The translations under genes and the position numbers were made by a program. From Lamellibrachia satsuma (Eukaryota > Annelida > Polychaeta > Sabellida > Siboglinidae), in contig BSQZ01000001.1 of NCBI GenBank assembly GCA_033239005.1, positions 31,200,758 to 31,264,757 on the forward strand: 64,000 nucleotides of DNA, given 5' to 3'. The notes below the pieces were generated by a model that worked only from the letters and a program-made list of their open reading frames with translations, ran no database searches and was not told the DNA's origin. The number at the start of each line of letters is the position of its first letter. The stretch's first letter is position 1. Shown piece by piece: positions 34,065 through 45,087 of this stretch.

Positions 34065-34780
34065 AGTTTGCCGAAACCATGCCCTACGTTGCTTCTGTCA
34101 TCACATATTTCATACCACGAATGTCACAGTTCACCATGGTCACTAAGTCTAAGTAATAAGATGATTTTACAAGATTCACTGTCATAACTCAAGCTATGAT
34201 TATGTCTAATATTAGAATAAACTGTCTCCTGAGAAAGCACTGTTTTACCGCTGACCTATGGTATTTAGGGATGGACAATCTTCAGACACAACAATGTCCT
34301 AATGAGGAAGCGGATCTGTTGTATAATTCATATATCTCATGTGTCTTGCGTACGTGTGCTTGCCAAATAAACACTGGCCCTTTCGTTTGCCGACACCAAT
34401 AAACATACGTAACTAGTTCCAGGCGGACTTTCTTAACTAAGTTAATAATGGTCAGTGGATACATACACTAATAGTGACCACTTTCATCTGGGGAGTTGTG
34501 TTCTTGAAAGACGGATTAACTACAGACACTTGGATTAACCCACAGGGCCAATCAGTCTCTAATAATCTATTAATGATCACTTGACTTCTTTGGCACCAAA
34601 GAGTGACTGATGCTTCAACACCTAAGACCATATCACAATAGCTCAATCATGTTTCCTTGTCACAAAAATTGCACAAGGTTGCTGAAAATGTGTATGATGA
34701 CAGAAAACAAGAAAAAAAATTTTTAATTTAGCCCATTTCAAATCAGGTTTGTTAATGCAAAAATATGTAGCGTGTGAATA
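34065..34780. other. Non-coding stretch
   Basis: Unique. The part at 34430-34640 is more complex, with CTCTAATAATCTATTAATG homeodomain-like cores. No gene is supported. Confidence 0.45.
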
Positions 34781-35220
34781 GGTTTAAGTAATATGCACAG
34801 TCGGTTTCATAAAAGATTGTGTAGTTTTGTTAAAATCATCGAAAGTACTGACTTTTATCGTCAGATCAGGTAACTTGTGAAAGTGGGAATAACTTAGTGA
34901 TACTGTATATAAATAACTTAGTGATACTGTATATAATTAACTTAGTGATACTGTATATGAATAACTTAGTGATACTGTATATGAATAACTTAGTGATACT
35001 GTATATGAATAACTTAGTGATACTGTATATATTCCCATTTTTCTGCTGATTTTTTTACCTAACCCAGTCATAAATAATATAATAGTTTGTCCGATGAGTT
35101 TGCCAAAAAAAATTCACAAACAAGCTAGCATGTCGTAGTCGAAACTAGGTAGGTTTGATTTTTCAAGAAATTAGTTTGGAACAAAACAAGCAATAAAATT
35201 AAATTGAAGAGGAGATAGTG
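34781..35220 (+). mobile_element. Dispersed element, copy C, with a 24-bp array at a second site
   Basis: This matches copy A at both ends: GGTTTAAGTAATATGCAC left, TTGTTAAAATCATCGAAAG, AATAGTTTGTCCGATGA, then AAGCTAGCATGTCGTAG as a single unit and GGTAGGTTTGATTTTTC right. The site that is an array in copies A and D is unexpanded here. A different internal site is expanded instead. Confidence 0.82.
34888..35030 (+). repeat. 24-bp minisatellite inside element copy C, 6 copies
   Basis: The unit is AATAACTTAGTGATACTGTA plus four bases. It lies where copy A has a single diverged stretch around 4545-4565. Confidence 0.95.
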
Positions 35221-35940
35221 TCCACTCACTACTTGACCATAGCACATGTACTGGTTCACCTGCGACATTTTGGGAGCATTCTGACAGGTTGTCATGTCAA
35301 GAAATCAATCCGCACAAACAACTGCCTACTATATGAAAGCAATGAATATGATATGATGTCATTATGCCAGAGTTATTTCTCCAGTAGCAATTACCCCGTG
35401 TGTTAGCAATGATTTGGGCATATCACTGACTTGTTTTTGTTTGCATTCGGGGTGTACTTTAGGTGTCTATGGGTGGAGCGCCTTGGTGCTACAGTCTTTC
35501 ACAGAAATGCATATTTTGGGGTCATTAATAGGTGTAAGACTACGTCTGTTTTTCCCAAGTCAGTACTAAAAACAAGACAGGCAATTCTACACTGTGCGCA
35601 AAATCACGATTCGGTTTCAAAAACCTGTATACTTTGATGTGTCTTGTCAGCCCCCTGCTTTGGTCAAATCCTACAATTTGGTTTTCGATAAAATCAGGAT
35701 GCTCACCTTTATCTGTCACCCAAACTGACCGGATTCTGTCTTCATACACCATGGATCCTTCCATAATTACTGACACATGCGTATACTGCTAGAAATTAAA
35801 ACATTAAATTAAAAAGTGTCATATTCCACATATGTGCCATTTTCCCTGTTCATAGCTATTTTTTCAGGGTAAAAAAATCCTTGAAGGGAGTTGTGGTTTC
35901 AAAATAATTAACACTTTATTCATGTGACATAAACTTTCTA
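35221..35940. other. Non-coding, nothing recognised
   Basis: Unique. Frames at 35218-35776 have no domain. Confidence 0.5.
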
Positions 35941-36306
35941 ACAGTGCCTAATACACAAGAGCAGGATCACAGTCTGTCCTAATAGTGCCTAATGCACAAT
36001 AGCAGGATCACAGTCTGTCCTAATAGTGCCTAATGCACAAGAGCAGGATCACAGTCTGTCCTAATAGTGCCTAATGCACAAGAGTAGGATCACAGTCTGT
36101 CCTAATAGTGCCTAATGCACAAGAGCAGGATCACAGTCTGTCCTAATAGTGCATAATGCACAAGAGTAGGATCACAGTCTGTTCTAATAGTGCATAATGC
36201 ACAAGAGTAGGATCACAGTCTGTTCTAATAGTGCATAATGTACAAGAGTAGGATCACAGTCTGTTCTAATAGTGCATAATGCACAAGAGTAGGATCACAG
36301 TCTGTC
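35941..36306. repeat. 41-bp minisatellite, 9 copies with directional variants
   Basis: The unit contains AGTGCCTAATGCACAAGAGC and GGATCACAGTCTGTCCT. Left units have GCCTAAT, AGCAGG and TCCT, and right units have GCATAAT, AGTAGG and TTCT. The variants switch stepwise along the array. Confidence 0.96.
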
Positions 36307-36846
36307 TGCGAGAAGATCCAAATTTTTTTACATTTCTAACCATTAAATGTATCGTAGAATCAGAAAAATGTGTTAAAATGAAATGCACTTGAACTGGGGA
36401 GTGCGCAGCAGATGTAAACAATGTATATTTACTGCCCATGTAGATTCTTGAGGCTTGATGAATTCGTGAAAGTCGACAAAACTATGCCAACGAAGATCAT
36501 GTGACCATCACTAAAGGCTTTGCAGGTAACCCATTTTATAGCATTACATAGTTTATAAATTAATATCTGAGGTTTTTATTTGCAAAATGAGTTATATATA
36601 TTTTGTGCATTACGAGATAAATTATGTTTTGTGCCTCGCCTTCTTATGCAATAAATATATATAATGTGTTTTTATTTCCTACTACCAACTTGATTTCAGC
36701 ACAAATCTACTTTTGACTAACTTTTTTTGGTTTTGGTTTTTAACCTATTTTGCGAATAAATGCATCATCTGCTGATGAAAAGTTACCATTAGCATGCATG
36801 CATGCATGAGTGCGTGTGTGTTGTTATTACACATTCCGCTACACTG
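36307..36846. other. Non-coding, nothing recognised
   Basis: AT-rich unique sequence, with a CATG run at 36795. Confidence 0.5.
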
Positions 36847-36975
36847 TGACCTTGAGACTAGTCAAACGTGACCTTGAGATAAGCCTGAAATGTGACCTTG
36901 AAACCCTGTGCAGTTTGACCTTTAAATACCAGTCTGAAATATGACCTTCGGATCCATCTGCTGCATGACCTTGAT
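36847..36975 (-). promoter_or_regulatory. Six nuclear-receptor-type half-sites in a degenerate 24-bp repeat
   Basis: TGACCTTGA-like motifs begin at 36847, 36869, 36893, 36916, 36942 and 36966. Four match the minus-strand extended half-site TCAAGGTCA used by ERR, NR5A and FTZ-F1-type receptors; the copies at 36916 and 36942 keep TGACCTT only. The 22-26 spacing suggests an old minisatellite whose half-site is better kept than the rest of the unit. Binding is inference. Confidence 0.45.
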
Positions 36976-37654
36976 ATACTAGTCTGCAGTGGGCCGCAGG
37001 CTTTAAAGTAATTTAAATGCAGGTGCACAGAATTAATATTTTATCAGCATATAAACTACCTGGTAATTTGGTTTACTTTATGTCAGACATACAAAATAGT
37101 CTCTGCGTCTGTCTGTTTCACTATTTTAAAGAGAATGTGCAATGATTTTCATTGGTTAATGCAGCTAGTCGGAGGTTTCAAATAATTAATTAAAATGCCC
37201 CAATTCTATTAATTATTTTTTTTTATTACATTAAAATTAACAATGTCATATTGCATGTTTTAGTCTTTATTGCTGTAGTATATTCACTGTCAGAAATTGC
37301 ATGAAACAGCAGTTTGACAGAGCAATAGATCAGTCAATGTATAATGTAATATTTCACCTTCAGATGTAAAGATCTGTTTGTCCGTTTTTTATTGCATACA
37401 TCGATCACTATATATGTTGTAAAACAGGTAAATTAAATTTCATCACCAAATCATGTATTTTTTTAATATTAAGAAAGATAAGAGTGGTAACAGGTGTTAC
37501 AAATAGCAACAGAATATTATTTTTAAACAACGAAGATGTAATAAATACTAATAATTTCAGTGTCATAATGTCCGTAAAACAGTCATTCAGTTAACCAGTG
37601 ACAGTCGCTGTACCTTCTCTTTAACGCAGTGCGGCACTAGCAGGATCAAAAAGT
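36976..37654. other. AT-rich non-coding, nothing recognised
   Basis: Unique, strongly AT-rich. Confidence 0.5.
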
Positions 37655-37980
37655 AAAAAGGAACATTCTTATATAGCGCAGTATCCAGTCCTTGGAACTG
37701 TTCAAAGTGCGTTACACGTCATCCCCTGCCAGACCTGTTCATTCCAACGCCAACTCGACTTCTCTGGGAAGCACTATGCCTTGCTACAATTACTGCTAGA
37801 AGACCATTCGTTCACACATCCACCACTGTCTGTAGCCAGATACTCATTTATACAGCTGAGTGAACTGAGGCAAAGTGGAGTGAACAAAATTGCCCGAGTT
37901 TCAAAACAGCAGCAAGAGGATTCAAAACCTGGATTGTTTCGATCGAGAGTCTGGTGCTCTAACCACACAGCCGCCATATA
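37655..37980 (-). mobile_element. tRNA-derived SINE, type A tail, minus strand
   Basis: This well-preserved copy reads on the minus strand. The head is at the right (GTGTGGTTAGAGCACCAGAC), then the central segment, GCAGTAATTGTAGC, and a tail with GGACTGGATACTGCGC and TATATAAGAATGTTCC. Confidence 0.92.
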
Positions 37981-38594
37981 AAGGTCAGGGCCGCTTGTGC
38001 ACTGACAAAAGGCTTGTCAGGATTAAATAGGCTGATTTTTTTTATAATTCACCGGTGTGTGGTGTTGCTGTAATATCCCAGTTGACATCCCCCGGAACAT
38101 CATTTCATCGGGTGACTAGGCAGGATGCGTGACAAGTGTGTGATTCACGTTTTTGTGTATTCATCCACCAAATCTCACACTCCAGGGTCATCCAGGGTTC
38201 GTTGACGTCACCATGTATTCACTTATGTGAACTGCTGTATCTGATATCATGTGGTGATATCAGATTTTAACCGTCACTTTATGAGTGTTCATTCCAATTC
38301 CAAGGTGGTCAAAACATTTTTTTTCTCATATAAATAAAAGGCATTAAAAACCAAGCAAGAATTGTGGGAAATTTATGTGTTCTACTTCACTTTTATATAA
38401 ATATCACGATGAGATTTGTACCCACATGTCCAAATTTCATATGATATGCGGAACCCAGGGTCCAAACATCATCCATATTTCATATTCACAACACACTGAG
38501 GATTTGAAGGAAGGTTGAAAAAATTTAGATAATGGTAGCAGCTCGTTTATTTCTTAATTTTTATCCTCAAACATGGAACGCTGGCATCTTTAAC
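37981..38594. other. Non-coding, nothing recognised
   Basis: Unique, AT-rich. It includes one TGACGTCA near 38203. Confidence 0.5.
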
Positions 38595-39060
38595 GTGATT
38601 GCTCTCCAAGGCAAAATATCCAGATGGCAAGTGGACAAGGAAGCCATTCGTTTATTGAGAGTCCAACAATTTTTCATCTAAGCATAACCCGCCTTAATGA
38701 GATATTTGTCATTTTTTTTTTAAACGTATTCACTCATTTACACAATCTGTATACAATTTGTTCAATTAATTTATTGTCCTCTGTGAGAATGAGTACTTCT
38801 TGATATCCAGCTTACACTGATCCATCGTTAATGTTACTTCATGTTCTCTAATTCTACTATCTTAAGTTAGAAAAAATTATTTCTATCAGTATTTTCGTAC
38901 CCATTCAATATCTTTAGAATTTCAATTTGATCTCCACTTAACCTCCTTGTCTCTAGGGTTGTTAAACCAAATTGTTTTACGCATTCTTCGTAGCTATTCT
39001 ATAAGGTTTCTCATTACACAGTACGTCTCACAATTTTCATGGTAGCTGTTTTCTGGTGTT
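38595..39060 (-). mobile_element. 5'-truncated relative of the 833-3810 retrotransposon
   Basis: On the minus strand this carries the 3' UTR (CCACTTGCCATCTGG, GGCTTCCTTGTCCACTTGCC, GTTGGACTCTCAATAAACG), the GGCGGGTTAT stop region, and the last part of ORF2 up to the ACAAGGAGGTTAAGTGGAGA block. It is diverged and full of stops. The 5' end is unclear near 39010-39060. Confidence 0.85.
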
Positions 39061-39354
39061 CAGGATGATGCAGTTGGTTGTTATGAATACAATAAAATGG
39101 ATCAATCACGCCTAAACTACCCTGTTGCATGTGACTACAGTCCGTGGCAACAATAAACCCTCGTAGTGACAGACTGTTATTGAGAAGCACCGGATGCGCA
39201 CACTAACTGTATCGGTGGAAGCGTTTTCTGTCACATAAATACAACTAGACTAGTTGAAATGACTGATCAATATGTCTTTATGCACACATTCACAGTGAAT
39301 TGGTAAGTGCAAGGTTGTCAAATTTACTAGATGTTTAGAAAAACGTTTTAACAT
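39061..39354. other. Non-coding spacer
   Basis: Unique sequence. Confidence 0.5.
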
Positions 39355-39444
39355 GAGTGTGTGTGTGTGTGCGTGCGTGCATGCGTGCGTGCGTGCGTGA
39401 GTGCGTGCGTGCATGTGTGTGTGTGCACGTGTGTGTGTGTGTGT

Positions 39445-39478
<34 letters not shown>
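39355..39478. repeat. (GT)n/(GTGC)n microsatellite
   Basis: Runs of GT, GTGC and GTGCAT cover about 124 bases and end exactly where the SINE head begins. Confidence 0.97.
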
Positions 39479-39483
39479 AAGGG

Positions 39484-39730
39484 TGGGTAACGGTGGTCTA
39501 GTGGTTAGAGCACCCAACTGTCGATCGAGGGGTTGGTAGTTCCATTCCACCTGCCACCATTTTGAAGCTTGGGCAATTTTGTTCACCCCACTTGGCCTGT
39601 GTCTTTCGGAAGAGACAATAAAAGCTGTTGGTCCCTTTTACCTGGTGTCTGTCCCAGGGGAAATAAAATATCCCATGCAGGGAAATTAAAAAAACCTAGT
39701 GTGGACTTACTAACTCTAAAGAAGGAAACT
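39484..39730 (+). mobile_element. tRNA-derived SINE, type C tail
   Basis: A tRNA-like head (GGTGGTCTAGTGGTTAGAGC, B-box-like GTAGTTCCATTCC) and the shared GAAGCTTGGGCAATTTTGTT, CACCCCACTTGGCCT segment lead into a different tail, TCTTTCGGAAGAGACAATAA, GGTCCC and ATCCCATGCAGG. The CGGA.GAGAC..TAAA block resembles a conserved SINE 3' domain known from V-SINE-like families. That assignment is from memory and uncertain. Confidence 0.78.
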
Positions 39731-40695
39731 CTTAAATAAACCACTTCTATGTTAGCACTAGACAGGGCTGTTTGGAGTTAAATGTCCTAAGTAAGTCTTG
39801 TGAAAATAGATTTTGAGTTTGGAAGATGAAAGGGAGCGTTGAATTTCTGTTGCACTTTTATTTTAATTATAAGTTATATTTTAACAAAAAAAATTCCTTG
39901 ACAACTCACGGCAGGTCGTGTGGAACTGAGGAGAAAATAAATACATACCATTTTCAAATAGTAACAATGTTTTCCAATAAACAAATGTTGTCTCATAAAA
40001 CAGAAATATAGCCATTTATCACTTCAATTTCATAGACCAGCAATTCTTCTCTATCCCCAATACATTAATCAGTAATATAATTTTTGGCCTACAAAGTTTC
40101 TCCTTTGAAAATAAGCATCATAAAATATTTTCTTTCAGTCTTCTGGCTGCCACAGTTCCTCCGTAATAAGAATAAGTATCTCATAGTAAACTCCTTATCA
40201 CATAAAAATTTACAAGCACATTTTTTTCTCTTTAAACATTAAAAAAATATTAATTTCAAAATCACTGGAACTTCACTGCTATGTCACGAAGTTTATGCAT
40301 AATAATTATGTGTCTGTAGGTTCTATGTAAACTGTGAAGCATTTTGCAAAAGGGTATAGCTGACCTGTTAACCCAGACATACTGGGCAGTAATATAGATG
40401 ACCATCTGTAGATATTGATAATTTGATATTCTGCATAATAATATATAAGTGGGTGAGAACGCTATATAGTTCATCATCGTGTCTGTCTGTGTCTATCACA
40501 TTAAAGCCATAGATGTCATTCACTGATACTCCGAATTAAATCATTTCAGAGAAGCTTGCACAATGTAATGTTACTGTAGTAAGTAGTATTTTTAATGGCA
40601 CTTGTGAAGAAATTTGGAATGTGTATTTGCAATATTTCTTGATTTAGATTTCTAAAATAATATTATGTTCTCAAGATAATACAGAGGGCCTCCGA
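39731..40695. other. AT-rich non-coding, nothing recognised
   Basis: Unique sequence. Confidence 0.5.
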
Positions 40696-41219
40696 ACAGT
40701 CCCATGTGTTCCTAACAGTCCCATGTGTTCCTAACAGTCCCATGTGTTCCAAACAATCCTGCCTGCTCCAAACAGTCCCATGTGCTCCAAACAGTCCCAT
40801 GTGTTCCAAACAGTCCCATGTGTTCCAAACAGTTCCATGTGTTCCAAACAGTCCCACCTGCTCCAAACAGTCCCATGTGCTCCAAACAGTCCCATGTGCT
40901 CCAAACAGTCCCATGTGTTCCAAACAGTTCCATGTGTTCCAAACAGTCCCACGTGCTCCAAACAGTCCCACGTGTTCCAAACAGTCCCACATGTTCCAAG
41001 CAGTCCCACATGTTCCAAACAGTCCCACGTGCTCCAAACAGTCCCATGTGTTCATAACAGTCCCATGTGCTCCAAACAGTCCCATGTGCTCCAAACAGTT
41101 CCATGTGTTCCAAACAGTCCCACGTGCTCCAAACAGTCCCATGTGTTCATAACAGTCCCATGTGCTCCAAACAGTCCCACGTGCTCCAAACAGTCCCATG
41201 TGTTCCAAACAGTCCCATA
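40696..41219. repeat. 19-bp minisatellite, about 27 copies
   Basis: The unit is CAGTCCCATGTGTTCCAAA with GTGC/GTGT, CAT/CAC and CCAA/CTAA/CATAA variants. It has no stop on either strand, hence many long overlapping frames that are not genes. The variants occur in repeated blocks (a GTTCATAA unit at about 41045 and 41140). Confidence 0.97.
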
Positions 41220-41682
41220 TGACTCTTAACTGAATTCTTACACAAATTCATTCAATCTTTCAGTTTTCTTTCACTGGTGTATTTTATCCTATTCACACAT
41301 TCTTGTAAAAACCAATTAAAAATCTGATGGTAATTTAGCTAGGAAAGGTCTGTGGTGATGTGTCATTTTCTGTTTGAAATGGTTCACTCCTTCGTCAAAT
41401 AATTTTTCTAGTTCAACAACACATGCCCTACGTTCGCATGTAGACCTGTAATGACATTAATCATCAGTGACAGTATATCAGTCGTCATGATCACTCTTGA
41501 GATACAGCAACCAGCACGAGATACAGCAACCAGCACGTGAAGGCATTTTAACCACTCGGCGACACTGTCAGCAAATATCAGAGAGCAACTCCATTAATGC
41601 GGCATTAGTACGCACTAAACACATATTTTCACGGATTTACTTTCACTTAGCATGATATGTATGACGTGAAATGCTGGCAAAC
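41220..41682. other. Non-coding, nothing recognised
   Basis: A 19-bp direct duplication (GAGATACAGCAACCAGCAC) lies near 41500-41537. Confidence 0.5.
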
Positions 41683-42080
41683 ATGACTGCTCCAATGCGA
41701 GTGTCGGGGATTACAGGGTGCAGTGTTTAGTATGACTGCTCCAATGCGAGTGTCGGGGATTACAGGGTGCAGTGTTTAGTATGACTGCTCCAGTCCTAGT
41801 GTCGGGTATTACAGGGTGCAGTGTTTAGTATGACTGCTCCAATCCTAGTGTCGGGTATTACAGGGTGCAGTGTTTAGTATGACTGCTCCAATGCGAGTGT
41901 CAGGTATTACAGGGTGCAGTGTTTAGTATGACTGCTCCAATGCGAGTGTCAGGTATTACAGGGTGCAGTGTTTAGTATGACTGCTCCAGTCCTAGTGTCG
42001 GGTATTACAGGGTGCAGTGTTTAGTATGACTGCTCCAATGCGAGTGTCGGGGATTACAGGGTGCAGTGTTTAGTATGACT
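41683..42080. repeat. 49-bp minisatellite, 8 copies
   Basis: The unit contains ATGACTGCTCCAATGCGAG and GATTACAGGGTGCAGTG. Two variants (AATGCGAG and AGTCCTAG or AATCCTAG) come in paired blocks. Confidence 0.96.
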
Positions 42081-43079
42081 GACACTCGTAGTCTTGTGTT
42101 TGCATTGTAAGGTATAGCTGTAGCAAGAAGGAAGGAAATCTCTTTACGACTATAAGCCAACAACTCCTACCTTCCCTGGAAGGTTGGTTAGGACAACAAA
42201 CCTAAATAGATCCTTAAACCTGATTTTAGCATTTTGTGAATTAGTTGTCCTGAGGTTTAGCAGACGTGCCACTTTTTAACATCCATATTTTTTTTCCAAT
42301 ATCAGCCCATATGAATATACTTACACCAAATAAAATCCGCTAAGGTTCGCCCAAAATCCACCTATTGTCAAACCTTATTTGCGTTTCATCCGCTACTGGT
42401 TTGTTGTTCGATGTTAAACCGTTACGATGAACACAAGAAAATATGTACTACATCATGATTTTTCCAACCGAAACAACGGAATACGGTCATTCCAGAATAT
42501 GACTAGAGTTTTATTACAATTGCAGAAATTACATAATGAGTGTAGGTACCAGCGGAGAGATCGTTTGTTGACTTTATTGTTGTGTTTCTATATGAGGCAT
42601 ACTTTGGTCTGTTTACAGCTCTGATGACGGAAGACTGCCTACATTTAGAAACATGGCCAAATTTTTGCTATTTATTTTAATTGACAACTGAGTCACTGTA
42701 CTGGCTTGTGTGGTGTAAATTTCAGTTTCCTTTGGGGACTGTCTCAGTGGTGTTTCAGCAATCAAGCCAATCATTAGTCATAAATGAATGCAGTTAGCTG
42801 TAAATCGCTGTCTCCTGGGGTCAGATTAGTTGCTGAAATGTGACCAGATGACATCATCAGAGATGTCCAGAGTGTGGATGACATCATTGTAGGACATTCA
42901 CTACTGGTCATTACAGGCCAATGATGTCACTGGTCAATACTGATGACATCATTAAGTGATCGACCTGTGTAATCTGTAATGGTTGATACTTACTGACCAG
43001 TGCAGTGACACACTGGAGTTACTTGACCACATCCACATACTTTTAGATTAGTTAGAATAAGTAATTATAGTTAGATTAA
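42081..43079. other. Non-coding stretch
   Basis: Unique. 42720-42980 is of higher complexity and holds three GATGACATCAT-type motifs (CRE/ATF-like with one mismatch). No gene is supported. Confidence 0.45.
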
Positions 43080-44580
43080 CTAATGATAATTATTATTTGT
43101 TGATTTCTCATCGACTGGTATTAATTTAATAGTCCATGTTCAATTAAATTTTTTTTCATTCATCTTGTTTCAGACATACTAGCTATCTAGCATCTACTAT
43201 GACATGCTAGCTATCTAGTATCTACTACGACAAGCTAGCTATCTAGTATCTACTGTGACATGCTAGCTATCTAGCATCTACTATGACATGCTAGCTATCT
43301 AGCATCTACTATGACATATTAGCTATCTAGTATCCATTACGACATGCTGGCTATCTAGCATCTACTATGACATGCTAGCTATCTAGTATCTACTATGACA
43401 TGCTAGCTATCTAGTATCCACTATGACATATTAGCTATCTAGTATCCATTACGACATGCTGGCTATCTAGCATCTACTATGACATGCTAGCTATTTAGTA
43501 TCTACCATGACATGCTAGCTATTTAGTATCTACTATGACATGCTAGTTATCTAGTATCTACTATGACATGCCAGCTATCTAGTATCTACTATGACATGCT
43601 AGCTATTTAGTATCCACTATGACATGCTAGCTATCTAGTATCCACTACGACATGCTAGCTATCTAGCATCTACTGTGACATGCTAGCTATCTAGTATCTA
43701 CTACGACAAGCTAGCTATCTAGTATCTACTACGACATGCTAGCTATTTAGTATCCACTATGACATGCTAGCTATCTAGTATCCATTACGACATGCTGGCT
43801 ATCTAGCATCTACTATGACATGCTAGCTATTTAGTATCTACCATGACATGCTAGCTATTAATATCTACTATGACATGCTAGTTATCTAGTATCTACTATG
43901 ACATGCTAGCTATCTAGCATCTACTATGACATGCCAGCTATCTAGTATCTACTATGACATGCTAGCTATTTAGTATCCACTATGACATGCTAGCTATCTA
44001 GTATCCACTACGACATGCTAGCTATCTAGCATCTACTGTGACATGCTAGCTATCTAGTATCTACTACGACAAGCTAGCTATCTAGTATCTACTATGACAT
44101 GCTAGCTATTTAGTATCCACTATGACATGCTAGCTATCTAGTACCCACTATGACATGCTAGCTATCTAGCATCTACTATGACATGCTAGCTATCTAGTAT
44201 CTACTACGACATGTTAGCTCTAGTATCCACTACGACATGCTAGCTATCTAGTATCTACTACGACAAGCTAGCTATCTAGTATCTACTACGACATGTTAGC
44301 TCTAGTATCCACTATGACATGTTAACTTGTTTCTGCAAATATGCTATTAAGTTTTTGTGAAATCATCAAACAAACTATTAAAATATTTTTAACTGGTCCA
44401 GGCAAAATTTTGGGAGGAAATAGCAAATGTGGCCTGACTCTATATTCTATAAAATAAGATGATTCATACTTTCTCAAGTTACCCGATCTAATACTTAAAG
44501 TGAATTATTTCAATGATTTTAATTAGAGTATGCACCTTTTTATTAAATCAACTGCACACGTTACTTAAGTTATCCAAGAA
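43080..44580 (-). mobile_element. Dispersed element, copy D, with a very long internal array
   Basis: Read on the minus strand, the right flank (44323-44580) matches copies A, B and C closely (AACTTAAGTAACGTGTGCAG, AAGGTGCATACTCTAATTA, TATTTTAATAGTTTGTTTG). The left flank (43080-43172) matches copy A beyond the array. The array sits at exactly the site expanded in copy A. Confidence 0.83.
43172..44322 (-). repeat. 28-bp minisatellite with higher-order structure, about 41 copies
   Basis: The plus-strand unit is GACATGCTAGCTATCTAG plus TATCTACTAT. The marker TCTACCATGA recurs 336 bases apart (43501 and 43837), which is 12 units. The marker TACTGTGACA recurs at 43251, 43671 and 44034. The array was therefore extended by block duplication of about 12 units as well as by single units. 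Confidence 0.96.
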
Positions 44581-44863
44581 ACCTGATTCAATTGGGGCAG
44601 AAGTTTTAACAGTTTAGAAACACTTACTAGTTAGAGACATTTATCAGCACTGACTAAATCGTGCCACCTTGCTGTAATTATGATTCTGGGTGGGTCGCTC
44701 ATGTGGAACTAATCCGTGACTAGTATCTTGTAATCAGATTCCCCAGTGGGCAATGAATGAGCGCAATGCCTACTGCCCTTCCATGCTGTGCATTCTCAGA
44801 AAGTACGGCTGTATGCCAAGGTAGCACATATGCTGGGCGTCGGGTTTCTTCCGAGGAAGTTCA

Positions 44864-45015
44864 ATTTAAGGCAGGTCACAAGTTAAGGCAGGTCACAAGT
44901 TAAGGCAGGTCACTGGGATGACCTGATTGCGGTCACTGGGATGACCTGATTGCGGTCACTGGGATGACCTGATTGCGGTCACTGGGATAACCTGATTGCG
45001 GTCACTGGGATAACC
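44864..45015. repeat. 17-bp (3 copies) and 23-bp (4-5 copies) repeats
   Basis: AAGTTAAGGCAGGTCAC units are followed by CACTGGGATGACCTGATTGC plus three bases. The GGTCAC end of the first unit is part of the second, so one grew out of the other. Confidence 0.92.
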
Positions 45016-45087
45016 TCGGGATGGTTCCATCAGACAGGTATCATGGGGAAAACCTTTTGTAGTGTGCAACACTGGTACTGAGGAAAT

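Noticed and set aside
40663..41229. Several 95-181-codon frames on both strands
   Set aside because: A 19-bp array without stops on either strand.
42840..42980. CRE-like cluster of GATGACATCAT motifs
   Set aside because: Motifs deviate from the palindrome and spacing is irregular, much weaker than the cluster at 33.7 kb.
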